From: a virus | Length of the DNA: 44,475 bases | IMG/VR virus record: IMGVR_UViG_3300003873_000018 | Span: 1 to 44,475 of that record | Direction: 5' to 3' (one strand) | Shown: piece after piece, positions 32,153 through 39,679 of the stretch | Numbering within the stretch: position 1 is the first letter of the stretch | Layout: every line of letters begins with the position of its first letter | The notes under the pieces: model-generated | Database searches by the model: none | Told to the model about the DNA's origin: nothing | What the model saw: only the letters and a program-made list of their open reading frames with translations | Program-made: the position numbers and the translations under genes

Positions 32153-32664
32153 TGGTAATCAATTTATTTGGAGGTCCTGGTAGTGGAAAATCTACCCTTG
32201 CCTCAGAACTCTTTACGATGATGAAAAAGCTTCATTATAAAGTAGAATTATCTACTGAATTTGCAAAAGATCTTGTATACGCAGATGAAAATGTTAAACT
32301 GAGAGATCAACTTTTAGTTTTTGCTGAACAACATCACAGATTATTTAGGTTACAAAATAAGGTAGATTATGTAATCGTTGACAGTCCTTTGTTGTTTTCT
32401 AAAATTTATAATAAATCGGTAGATCCTAAAACATTTAACCCATTAGTAGATACCGTATTTAACTCATATAATAATATAAACTTTTTTATAAAAAGAGGAA
32501 ATTTTAGATATCAAAAGTATGGTAGGCAACAAAATTTAAGTGAATCTAAAGAAATTGATGATATAATATTAAATATATTAGAAGATTTTGATTATAAAGA
32601 GATTAATGATATAAAAGATATTAAAAAGATATTAAATTTGAAGGAAAAAAATGAAAATTTATGA
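32149..32664 (+). CDS. P-loop nucleotide kinase-like protein between nrdA and nrdB
   Basis: A 171-residue P-loop protein of the AAA_28/kinase type: Walker A FGGPGSGKST (8-17) and a second acidic motif VDYVIVDSPLLFSK. It overlaps nrdA by four bases and nrdB by 14, so all three are made together. A deoxynucleotide kinase working with the reductase is the natural guess; other proteins of this fold phosphorylate NMN riboside or tRNA. Related P-loop proteins are encoded at 38017 and 40422. Confidence 0.7.
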   Translation: MMVINLFGGPGSGKSTLASELFTMMKKLHYKVELSTEFAKDLVYADENVKLRDQLLVFAEQHHRLFRLQNKVDYVIVDSPLLFSKIYNKSVDPKTFNPLVDTVFNSYNNINFFIKRGNFRYQKYGRQQNLSESKEIDDIILNILEDFDYKEINDIKDIKKILNLKEKNENL

Positions 32665-33751
32665 CGAAAATATAAAAATAGATATTATGCGTGAACCTAT
32701 ATTTTTCGGTTCGGGACGAGGGTTACAACGATATGATGTAATGAAACATAAGATATTTTATGAATATGCTGAAAAAATGGATGAAAACTTTTGGAAACCT
32801 CAAGAGATATCCCTCGAAAAAGATGTAGCTGACTTTAAAGCGTTAGAAACTAGTGAATCTAGAATATCTGAATTAAATATAAAAAGACAGATGGTACTTG
32901 ATACTATCCAAGGGAGAAGCCCCTTATTAACTTTTGGAAGAATTACTACTAATTCTGCGTTAGAAGCAGCAATAACTAAACTTCAAGGTCAAGAGGTTAA
33001 TCATTCTGACAGTTACTCATATATTTTGAGAAACGTTTATCCGGATCCGTCAAAAGTTTTCGATGAAATTGGTGATGATGTGATTATTAAAAAACATACA
33101 GGTAAAATTACTGAAGCGTATGAAAAGTTTTACATTGCATTAGCAAAATGGGAGGCGTTACCAAAATCTGATCCTGCTAGGCCTACTCTAAAAGATATGA
33201 AAACATATGCATGGATGGCATTAATAGCTTGGAATATTATCGAAGGTGTGAGATTTTTCGTATCGTTTGCATGTACTTTTGCTTTCGCAGAAAACCAAAA
33301 AATGACAGGTAATGCTCAAGAACTTAAATTAATTGCTAGGGATGAGTTAATTCATCTCCAGGTAACACAAAAACTAATTAATATCTTAAAGAAAGATAAA
33401 GAAGAAGGTTTTTTAGAAGTTATATCAGATTGCAAAGATGATGTACGTGAGATGTTCTATGATGCAGCTATGAATGAGATTGAATGGGCACAATATCTTT
33501 TTGAAGAAGGCTCTATTATAGGGTTAAACGCTGAGATACTTGAAAAATATATGAAATATATTGTGAACACAAGACTACGAGCGATTAGAGAACCTAAAAT
33601 GTTTGAAAATGTAGCCCAAAATCCGTTACCCTGGATGGACCAATGGTTAGGCCAGGGTAGAGAAGAGGTCCTTCCACAGGAAGTTGAAATTACAGATTAT
33701 AAAATAGGTATGGTTTCTGAGATGTCAGAAGATGAATGGGATAGTTTATAA
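32651..33751 (+). CDS. nrdB: Ribonucleotide reductase small subunit, class Ia
   Basis: A 366-residue radical-generating subunit with all ligands visible: MVLDTIQGRSP (Asp), GQEVNHSDSY (Glu, His and the radical Tyr), the FVSFACTFAFAENQKM helix with Glu, and LIARDELIHLQ (Glu and His). It forms the di-iron/tyrosyl radical used by NrdA. Its start lies within the preceding kinase gene. A bidirectional hairpin terminator follows its stop. Confidence 0.95.
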   Translation: MKIYDENIKIDIMREPIFFGSGRGLQRYDVMKHKIFYEYAEKMDENFWKPQEISLEKDVADFKALETSESRISELNIKRQMVLDTIQGRSPLLTFGRITTNSALEAAITKLQGQEVNHSDSYSYILRNVYPDPSKVFDEIGDDVIIKKHTGKITEAYEKFYIALAKWEALPKSDPARPTLKDMKTYAWMALIAWNIIEGVRFFVSFACTFAFAENQKMTGNAQELKLIARDELIHLQVTQKLINILKKDKEEGFLEVISDCKDDVREMFYDAAMNEIEWAQYLFEEGSIIGLNAEILEKYMKYIVNTRLRAIREPKMFENVAQNPLPWMDQWLGQGREEVLPQEVEITDYKIGMVSEMSEDEWDSL

Positions 33752-33754
33752 AAA

Positions 33755-33780
33755 ATATTGGAACTTAATCGTTCCAATAT
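33755..33780. terminator. Bidirectional terminator between nrdB and the convergent late gene
   Basis: Perfect 10-base-pair stem ATATTGGAAC / GTTCCAATAT with a six-base loop; preceded by AAAAA, and the stop of the minus-strand gene (33765-33767) lies in the loop. It can stop both transcripts. Confidence 0.75.
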
Positions 33781-34466
33781 CCTGAAGTATCTAAATGAAA
33801 GTCTTCTCTGTACTCTTTGTTTCCTATGCTAAAAGTAACCTCCGCTTTTTTAGTAGTCATTGAAGCGCCTTGTCTCGATGTCCATCCTTCTTCGCTGTTA
33901 TTCACTTCTATGTCTTGATATAATTTCCAAGGATCTATACTAATAAGATCTTTAATATCAGATTTTGCTAAAATGTTATATACCCATGTTTTAATTTGAT
34001 TAGGTACATCACTCCAATAATTATTTTCCTCCGCTTGGGATTTTATAATATTTATTAAAAGAGTTTTGAATGCTTTTGATTTTACCATTCTTTGCATTTG
34101 GGGTTTATACATCAATGTAAATTCTTTTATATCATCAGCACTAAGTTTCTGATTTTTTTCTGCATATTTTAAATATTGCTTAGCATAATGTCCATCTGTA
34201 GCACCATAATAAACGCCCTTAAGCGCGCTCATGGAGTTGCCTGTTTTTTTAATTTGGGTAAGAGACATTAACTCAAATTTAAGAGGTTCTGCGGGCTTTA
34301 TATTTTCCCTATCTTCTAAGTTTTGTAAAAGATCCAATGCGCTCGGTCTTAATCTTTTGTGTGTACTTATCATATTTCTTAATGATTTTAATTTCTTCTG
34401 TTCTGTATCTGTCAGAGGGGTGTCAAGAGGCTTTAGTTTAGCTTCCGTGAATAATTTTTTAAACAT
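33765..34466 (-). CDS. Isolated late gene, candidate internal head protein
   Basis: A 233-residue protein on the opposite strand to its surroundings. N-terminus MFKKLFTEAKL matches the capsid-targeting form with an expected cut after Glu8, and an exact TATAAATA late box lies about 20 bases before the start, with AAAAAAGGAATA as ribosome site. The rest is helical and basic up to about 180, then a beta-like C-terminal segment (KAEVTFSIGNKEYREDFHLD). No enzymatic motif seen. An internal or ejected head protein is the best guess. Confidence 0.6.
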   Translation of the reverse strand: MFKKLFTEAKLKPLDTPLTDTEQKKLKSLRNMISTHKRLRPSALDLLQNLEDRENIKPAEPLKFELMSLTQIKKTGNSMSALKGVYYGATDGHYAKQYLKYAEKNQKLSADDIKEFTLMYKPQMQRMVKSKAFKTLLINIIKSQAEENNYWSDVPNQIKTWVYNILAKSDIKDLISIDPWKLYQDIEVNNSEEGWTSRQGASMTTKKAEVTFSIGNKEYREDFHLDTSGYWND

Positions 34467-34486
34467 ATGTATATTCCTTTTTTTTT

Positions 34487-34494
34487 TATTTATA
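34487..34494 (-). promoter_or_regulatory. Late promoter before the isolated late gene
   Basis: TATTTATA on the plus strand (TATAAATA leftward), 20 bases before the ATG at 34466, back to back with an early promoter pointing right. Confidence 0.7.
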
Positions 34495-34505
34495 TTTAAT
34501 CAAGA

Positions 34506-34528
34506 TTTAAGGTATTTTATGTTATAAT
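34506..34528 (+). promoter_or_regulatory. Early promoter before gene 34559
   Basis: TTTAAGGTAT at 34506 and TATAAT at 34523-34528, 17 bases apart, followed by the common AGTATATAAAGAGAAAGAGG leader. Confidence 0.7.
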
Positions 34529-34558
34529 ATAGTATATAAAGAGAAAGAGGATAAAAAG

Positions 34559-34804
34559 ATGAAAAGAGAAACTAGATTGACACTTGAGCAAAACCCGGAG
34601 CTTACCTTGATAAAAAGTAAATGCCCAAACCCTAATCCAAAACTAGGACGTGAATATTCATACCAGTTGGAAGATTCTACAGGCGCATTGTTAGTAGATC
34701 ATAGAGATACTTTATCAATGGTGGCTACAGAGTTTACTCTTGAAGATATGATTGAGTGTTATGAGACTGAAGTTGCTAACGATACTGTATCGTTTTATAA
34801 GTAG
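34559..34804 (+). CDS. Unknown 81-residue protein
   Basis: Begins exactly at the end of an early promoter cassette. The sequence (MKRETRLTLEQNPELTLIKS, then CPNPNPKLGREYSYQL) looks like a small beta-domain followed by an acidic helix. Unknown function, and no membrane segment. It uses CGT and AAC/ACC codons a little more than the AT-rich small genes further left. Confidence 0.5.
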   Translation: MKRETRLTLEQNPELTLIKSKCPNPNPKLGREYSYQLEDSTGALLVDHRDTLSMVATEFTLEDMIECYETEVANDTVSFYK

Positions 34805-34809
34805 AAATA

Positions 34810-35025
34810 TTGAAAGATTCTAAATATTTATACGGAAGAGATAGTCTCAGAGGATTATCTCAAAAAGCATATAAAGAAGTTCTTGAAATTAAAATTTCAT
34901 TAGCTGAAGCCCTAATTAGTAAACTTATTAAGGAACATTATTTAATAAGAGATAGTATTCGTATTAATGATTGTATTAGGGCGATTAAATTTAATGAAAA
35001 ATTATTAGAAGAAATTAAAGGATAA
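34810..35025 (+). CDS. Small basic helical protein (TTG start)
   Basis: An open frame of 71 residues starting at TTG, five bases after the previous stop, with only a weak ribosome site, so it is probably coupled to that gene. Helical and Lys/Arg/Glu-rich (KAYKEVLEIKISLAEALISK). The absence of an ATG start makes the exact N-terminus uncertain. Confidence 0.45.
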   Translation: MKDSKYLYGRDSLRGLSQKAYKEVLEIKISLAEALISKLIKEHYLIRDSIRINDCIRAIKFNEKLLEEIKG

Positions 35026-35054
35026 ATAATGATTAATTAAATATTTAATCAAAG

Positions 35055-35077
35055 TTTAAGGTATTTTATTATATAAT
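35055..35077 (+). promoter_or_regulatory. Early promoter before the DNA ligase gene
   Basis: TTTAAGGTAT at 35055 and TATAAT at 35072-35077, same spacing and nearly the same sequence as the promoter at 34506; AAAAAAGGATATAGCGAA before the ATG. Confidence 0.7.
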
Positions 35078-35105
35078 ATATAAAGAGAAAAAAGGATATA
35101 GCGAA

Positions 35106-36491
35106 ATGGATATATACAGCATCATTAATGAGATCAACTTAGAAAATGGCTCAAATTACAAGAAAGCAGTACTTGAAAAATATAAAGATAATGAGTTACT
35201 TAAAAGAGTACTTAAAATGGCAAATGATAAAGTAAGCTTCACGTACGGCGTCACTATGAAAAATGTTCGTGCGGGTACTTCTGAAAACACAAATACATTA
35301 GGATGGGCGTTGGATTTACTTGAAAATGAATTAGCAACAAGAAACACAACTGGAAATGCGGCTATAGGTTTAGTAGAAAATATTTTAGAAGCAATGTCAG
35401 AAACTGACAGAATTGTTATTGAGAGAATTCTTGACCGTGATTTAAAAATCCGTTTAGGTAGAACAGAAATTAATAAAGTATTTAAAAATCTTATTGTAAA
35501 ACCTCCTTATACTCGCTGCGAAATTGGTACAGAAAAAAATATCCTAAAAAATATGCCTTTAGACAAAAACGGAAACTTTAAAAATAAAGTATATTCCGAA
35601 TTAAAAATGGACGGAACATTTCGTAGAGCAGTTGTAGATGGAGGAAATGTTGAAATAACATCAAGACCAGGCATAGAAAGTTCATTTCCATTAATAGAAA
35701 AACAACTACAATCTTTAGATATAGAAGGTTATGTATTCATCGGTGAAATGACTCTTAGGGGTGAACAAAATCGCTCTATCGGTAACGGTACCATTAACTC
35801 AGATGATATTCCACACGAAGATGTTTTGTTTACAGTTTGGGATATGGTTCCCGTTCAAGAATACGGTATGACTAAAGACGAAATTAAAGCTGCAGAAAAA
35901 GCTGGAACATTATCTTTATATGAAGATAGACTTCAAATGTTAGAAACATTACTTGGTTATAATGATTTAGATAATGTCGAACTTATTGAATACAGAATCG
36001 TTAAAAATATGAAAGAAGCATATGAACATTTTCAAGAAGTTACGGAAAGAGGTGATGAAGGAACTGTTATCAAAGCATACGATATGACGCATAAAGACGG
36101 CAATTCAAAAAAACAACTAAAAGTTAAGTTAATTATTGAGTTAGATGTTCGTATTACAGGGTTATCAGAAGGAAATAAAGGAACTAAAAACGAAGATTAT
36201 TTTTCTAGCATCGAATATGCAAATGATGAAGGAACCATCATAGGTAGTGTAGGTGTTACAACATTATCTGAAGATGTACGGGATTGGTTTCATGAAAACC
36301 GTGATAAAGTTATTGGAAATGTTATGACACTTCATTGTAATGATATTACAAAAGGTAAAAATAATGACCATTATGCATTAAGTCACCCAAGATATCAAGA
36401 ACTTAGAGGACCAGAAAAAGAAACTGACACTTTAGAAAGAGCATTAGAGCAAAAAGAAATGGCAATGGAAATGAAAGAAAGGGTTCGTTAA
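35106..36491 (+). CDS. 30: ATP-dependent DNA ligase (T4 gp30 family)
   Basis: A 461-residue ligase, near T4 gp30 (487). The N-terminus (IINEINLENGSNYKKAVLEK, then YKDNELLKRV) and LATRNTTGNAAI match T4. Motif I is SELKMDGTFRRA with Lys167 as the AMP-binding residue; SRPGIE (III), FIGEMTLRG (IIIa), EGTVIKA (IV) and KKQLKVKLI (V) follow in order. It seals nicks during replication and recombination. The stop overlaps the ATG of the interrupted gene that follows. Confidence 0.93.
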   Translation: MDIYSIINEINLENGSNYKKAVLEKYKDNELLKRVLKMANDKVSFTYGVTMKNVRAGTSENTNTLGWALDLLENELATRNTTGNAAIGLVENILEAMSETDRIVIERILDRDLKIRLGRTEINKVFKNLIVKPPYTRCEIGTEKNILKNMPLDKNGNFKNKVYSELKMDGTFRRAVVDGGNVEITSRPGIESSFPLIEKQLQSLDIEGYVFIGEMTLRGEQNRSIGNGTINSDDIPHEDVLFTVWDMVPVQEYGMTKDEIKAAEKAGTLSLYEDRLQMLETLLGYNDLDNVELIEYRIVKNMKEAYEHFQEVTERGDEGTVIKAYDMTHKDGNSKKQLKVKLIIELDVRITGLSEGNKGTKNEDYFSSIEYANDEGTIIGSVGVTTLSEDVRDWFHENRDKVIGNVMTLHCNDITKGKNNDHYALSHPRYQELRGPEKETDTLERALEQKEMAMEMKERVR

Positions 36492-36721
36492 TGAAAACTT
36501 GTTTTGTGTTGTTCTGTTACGAGGGGTAATATAGAGTTGAACAATACTATAAACCTAAAAAACGTAAAGAGCTTTATAAAGATCTAAAAAGAGGATATTT
36601 AAATATATCCTTAAATATCCCCTATGGACACAGGGTCGTAAGAATTCCTCTTGATGATATAATGGGATATAGAGAAAATAAAAAAGACTTTTATAATGAC
36701 TTTCCTCAGTTTTTCATATAA
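36491..36721 (+). pseudogene. Small tagged gene interrupted by an in-frame TAA
   Basis: An ATG overlapping the ligase stop (TAATG) opens MKTCFVLFCYEG, then an in-frame TAA (36527-36529), then the same frame continues without a stop for 63 codons (YRVEQYYKPKKRKELYKDLK onward) to DFPQFFI and TAA at 36721. The tail has the shared C-terminal peptide, so this frame was clearly coding. There is no in-frame ATG, GTG or TTG soon after the TAA. It is either recently inactivated by one base change (for example GAA to TAA), read through, or a sequencing error. Confidence 0.6.
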
Positions 36722-36738
36722 AATTAACTATTTTATAT

Positions 36739-36744
36739 TATAAT
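36739..36744 (+). promoter_or_regulatory. Promoter -10 box before gene 36771
   Basis: TATAAT at 36739-36744 with TTAACTATTT about 15 bases upstream and AAAAAGGACATAA before the ATG; a weaker relative of the early cassettes. Confidence 0.5.
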
Positions 36745-36770
36745 ATTAGATATAAACAAAAAGGACATAA

Positions 36771-36986
36771 ATGTTAATATTATCATTTATATCAGGGCTT
36801 TGGTTTCTGGTAACTCTTTATCATTTGTTGAAATTAAGAAAAGTAACACTTGATAATCTTGAAGACATAAATTTGCATAGAAATAAAAATCTTCGAACAA
36901 AAATCATTAATGAAGTAAAAAGTTATTATATTCAGATGATCATATCATTTTTACTATGTATATTATTTTTTGCTTTATCATTATAG
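36771..36986 (+). CDS. Small two-pass membrane protein
   Basis: Seventy-one residues with hydrophobic segments at about 2-20 (LILSFISGLWFLVTLYHLL) and 52-70, and a charged loop of about 30 residues with NLEDINLHRNKNLRTKII between them. An inner-membrane protein with both ends on the same side is likely. Unknown function. Confidence 0.55.
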   Translation: MLILSFISGLWFLVTLYHLLKLRKVTLDNLEDINLHRNKNLRTKIINEVKSYYIQMIISFLLCILFFALSL

Positions 36987-37006
36987 ACACTAAAAAGGAA
37001 ATAAAA

Positions 37007-37417
37007 ATGAAACCAATTTTATATCTATCAGGAAATATGACACCATCACCACTATTTTACAATGCGTGGACAGAAAGATTTGCAGAAAAGGTTAACCACA
37101 AATTTAGAACAACAAAAGCAGGATTCAAAGACACTGATAATTTCATAGTGCATACTGATTTAGCAAGGCTTAAAAATTCTCATATTTTAATTCTAAATCT
37201 TGGAGTACAAGATATCAGTCACCACCTTACTGGGGCAATAATTGAATGTTATGAAGCTTTTAAATTAAATATTCCAGAATATGCTTTTACATGTAAATCT
37301 CTCAAGCGAAGTCAACAAGCGGATTCTCCTTGGTTACGGTCATTTATATCTAAAGAGTTTGAAAATGAAAGTGAACTCGCTAGTTATCTAATAACCAAAG
37401 AAACATTGGTAATCTAA
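37007..37417 (+). CDS. Nucleoside 2-deoxyribosyltransferase-like protein
   Basis: The ATG after AAAAAGGAAATAAAA gives 136 residues; the upstream frame overlaps the previous gene and is unlikely. MKPILYLSGNMTPS, then DLARLKNSHILILNLGVQD and HLTGAIIECYEAFKLNIPEY follow the pattern of the nucleoside 2-deoxyribosyltransferase superfamily (a first beta-strand with a Gly/Ser loop, D...I..s..il.nl, then G..iE...A...p). Such enzymes move deoxyribose between bases. In a genome with preQ0 genes it could attach deoxyribose to a modified base; that is inference. Confidence 0.6.
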   Translation: MKPILYLSGNMTPSPLFYNAWTERFAEKVNHKFRTTKAGFKDTDNFIVHTDLARLKNSHILILNLGVQDISHHLTGAIIECYEAFKLNIPEYAFTCKSLKRSQQADSPWLRSFISKEFENESELASYLITKETLVI

Positions 37418-37418
37418 A

Positions 37419-37736
37419 ATGTTATTAGTTAAAGATATGCCTGATGTATATATTCACTCAGTTATATGGGACCCATTTAAAGATTCAAATTTTGAATTTA
37501 ATACAGTTGAATATTTTATATACCCAATACATCAAATAATTTTAGAAAAGCAAGATATAGAATTACATATGTTTGGAGTGCAACGGTTTTCATATCAATT
37601 TCCTGATTATGAAAACATCAGTAAGATGAATACCTATGATTATATAATTAAAACTAAAAAAGCAAATTTTTATTTTAAAAATAAAAAATTAGCAGATGAA
37701 TATTATAATATGATAGTATATCACTTTTTTTCCTGA
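37419..37736 (+). CDS. Unknown 105-residue protein
   Basis: Starts one base after the previous stop (MLLVKDMPDVYIHSVIWDPF). Rich in aromatic residues and His, probably alpha/beta. No known motif. It ends IVYHFFS, without the C-terminal tag. Confidence 0.45.
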   Translation: MLLVKDMPDVYIHSVIWDPFKDSNFEFNTVEYFIYPIHQIILEKQDIELHMFGVQRFSYQFPDYENISKMNTYDYIIKTKKANFYFKNKKLADEYYNMIVYHFFS

Positions 37737-37772
37737 TATAAAAGAGTTGAATGTGAGAGAACTTTTTAAAAT

Positions 37773-38006
37773 ATGATTTTGCAAAATTCATGTTTTATAT
37801 ATAACCATAAAGTCTTTTTTGTTTATCAGTTACACAAAGCGATAAGTGATTATAATATATGTGCGTTTATGGTCACCGACATTAATGGGAAAGTTGATAC
37901 AAAAAACGATATTTCTCTCAAAGTCTCAGGTGTAGAGTTGGAATTTATTAAAAAAAATCTAATAGATATTAAAGATTTAAAAAAATTTCCACATTTATTT
38001 ATTTAA
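37773..38006 (+). CDS. Small protein with C-terminal FPHLFI tag
   Basis: Seventy-seven residues, starting MILQNSCFIYNHKVFFVYQL, beta-rich in the first half, then KVDTKNDISLKVSGVELEFI and a C-terminal helix ending DIKDLKKFPHLFI. The tag has its own codons (TTTCCACATTTATTTATT) and no promoter follows; GGAG of the next gene begins directly after the stop, so the tag is conserved as protein and not as part of a promoter. Confidence 0.55.
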   Translation: MILQNSCFIYNHKVFFVYQLHKAISDYNICAFMVTDINGKVDTKNDISLKVSGVELEFIKKNLIDIKDLKKFPHLFI

Positions 38007-38016
38007 GGAGAAAAAA

Positions 38017-38559
38017 ATGAGAATACTATTTACAGGAGCATCCGGGGTGGGTAAGACTACGCTGGTTGACAAATTTTTGTTAGATCATTCGCAGTATTAT
38101 AAACCAGATAATTTTATTAGAACGATGCATAGTTATTTTAATTTTCCTCTAAATGAAGATACCTCATATGAATTTCAATATGCAGTGACTGCATTTATGT
38201 CTCATCAAATTATCACAAATGAGTTTATGATTTCTGATAGAAGCCTAGTAGACTATATGATTTGGTCAAAAATGGCTAAAAATATTTCTAAGAGGCAATA
38301 TAAGAAAATTAAAAAAGATTTTATAAAATTACTTAAAGATAAAGAAATTATTCATTTTTATATTCCTATTGAATTTGATTTAGAACAAGATAAATTTAGA
38401 TCAAAAGATAAAAAATACAGAAATAAAATAGATAAAAATATTAAAAAATTTCTAGATAAGAATAAAATTCCATACGTTACTCTTACCGGAGATGTAAAAG
38501 AAAGATATGATAAAATGATAAAAACAATAGATTATATAGAGGCTGATAAGGTATTTTAA
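38017..38559 (+). CDS. P-loop nucleotide kinase-like protein (paralogue of 40422)
   Basis: A 180-residue P-loop protein: Walker A FTGASGVGKTTL (5-16) and a second motif FMISDRSLVDYMIW. The end HFYIPIEFDLEQDKFRS, then KYRNKIDKNIKKFLDK, is clearly similar to the end of the protein encoded at 40422 (FYVPIEFEIESKDLRS, then IDNNIKEFL), so the two are paralogues. AAA_28-type kinases phosphorylate nucleosides or nucleotides. The neighbours are a deoxyribosyltransferase-like gene, a MazG-like gene and queC, which suggests a role in nucleotide modification or pool control. Confidence 0.7.
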   Translation: MRILFTGASGVGKTTLVDKFLLDHSQYYKPDNFIRTMHSYFNFPLNEDTSYEFQYAVTAFMSHQIITNEFMISDRSLVDYMIWSKMAKNISKRQYKKIKKDFIKLLKDKEIIHFYIPIEFDLEQDKFRSKDKKYRNKIDKNIKKFLDKNKIPYVTLTGDVKERYDKMIKTIDYIEADKVF

Positions 38560-38610
38560 GTTTAAAATAAATTTATTACTATATAATATACTAAAATAAA
38601 AAGGATAAAA

Positions 38611-39165
38611 ATGAAATTAATTGAAATTTACAAATGGTCTGAAGAAAGAGGACTTAATAATCAAACACCCGATAGAAATGGATTTTGTGCATTTATTGCA
38701 GAAGAGATTGGGGAGGCTGTTGATGCTATTATTAAACAAGATGCAGAGGCATACATAGATGCTTGTTGTGATATAGTTGTATTTGCAGTAGGTGATATGT
38801 ATAAAAGAAAATTTGACGTTACCTCTATTAAAGATAATGAAGATGTAACTGAGTCTCTTTCTGATACTTTTTATGAGTTCGAGACAGAAAATTATATTTT
38901 TGAAATGAACTACCTTCTATATAAATTTTTAGAAGCTAAGACTCCTGAAGAGGAATTTGAAGCTATGAAAAATATGTTTGTAACTTCAGGTAGAGAAGTA
39001 GAAATGTTAGGATATGATTTTTCTAAATGTATGGATGAGGTTATGAAGGAGATTAACTCTAGAGTTGGTAGTTATTCTGAAGAACATAAAAAATGGCTAA
39101 AAGATAAATCTCCTGAAGCTCAAGCTAATTGGTATAAAGCAGATTTTAGTAAATGTAGGAGATAG
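38611..39165 (+). CDS. MazG-like NTP pyrophosphohydrolase
   Basis: A 184-residue helical protein: AFIAEEIGEAVDA with E31, E32 and E35, and YIDACCDIVVFAVGDM with D50 and D54, the EExxE...DxxxD metal site of the all-alpha NTP pyrophosphatase superfamily (MazG/dUTPase-like). It may remove unwanted (d)NTPs, for example dGTP, or degrade the alarmone ppGpp, as phage MazG proteins are proposed to do. It follows a TATAAT box at 38582 and AAAAAGGATAAAA. Confidence 0.7.
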   Translation: MKLIEIYKWSEERGLNNQTPDRNGFCAFIAEEIGEAVDAIIKQDAEAYIDACCDIVVFAVGDMYKRKFDVTSIKDNEDVTESLSDTFYEFETENYIFEMNYLLYKFLEAKTPEEEFEAMKNMFVTSGREVEMLGYDFSKCMDEVMKEINSRVGSYSEEHKKWLKDKSPEAQANWYKADFSKCRR

Positions 39166-39168
39166 ATT

Positions 39169-39642
39169 TTGGCTGATAAACAAGGTAAACCTATTATAGC
39201 TATAGATGTAGATCAAACTGTAGTAGAGATGCACTCTCACTGGACTAAATGGTGTCAGGATAATCTAGGAGTTACTCCTGATTACTCTAAACCTGTAGAA
39301 GATGAGAGAATGTTAGAGTTTTGGAATCAAGAAGATTTATATGATGATAAGAGACCTATTAAAGACACTGTTAAATATATCTCCGAGCTTCATAAACACT
39401 TTCATATATTTTTTGTTAGTCATTGTACTCCAAAACACTTTAAGTCTAAAATCGAGTTTATTTTAAAATTCTTTCAATTTGATGGATTTATAGATATGTA
39501 TGAGAAGCATCGAATTCATTTTGATTATATTATTGATGATAGAAGTATTTTCTTTAAAGATGTTAAAGATGCTGAATGTATTCTGTATAAGGATAACTGG
39601 AAGGAAATTTTTGAATATCTTATGAGTAAAATAAAGTCTTAG
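39169..39642 (+). CDS. HAD-type 5'(3')-deoxyribonucleotidase (TTG start)
   Basis: Starts at TTG after TAGGAGATAG. IAIDVDQTVVEMHS (D13-x-D15-x-T17) is the HAD nucleophile motif of the NT5C/deoxyribonucleotidase group; IFFVSHCTPKHFKSK and YIIDDRSIFFKD hold the later Ser, Lys and Asp motifs. It would remove phosphate from (d)NMPs. It lies between the MazG-like and queC genes, supporting a block for nucleotide replacement or salvage. Confidence 0.7.
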   Translation: MADKQGKPIIAIDVDQTVVEMHSHWTKWCQDNLGVTPDYSKPVEDERMLEFWNQEDLYDDKRPIKDTVKYISELHKHFHIFFVSHCTPKHFKSKIEFILKFFQFDGFIDMYEKHRIHFDYIIDDRSIFFKDVKDAECILYKDNWKEIFEYLMSKIKS

Positions 39643-39679
39643 TAAAGAAAATTACTATATAATAATAAGAGGAGAATAA

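Noticed and set aside
34559-36500. Recent transfer of the ligase region because of more CGT and fewer AGA codons
   Set aside because: The shift is mild and conserved core genes such as ligase, nrdA and capsid share it, so expression level or age explains it as well.
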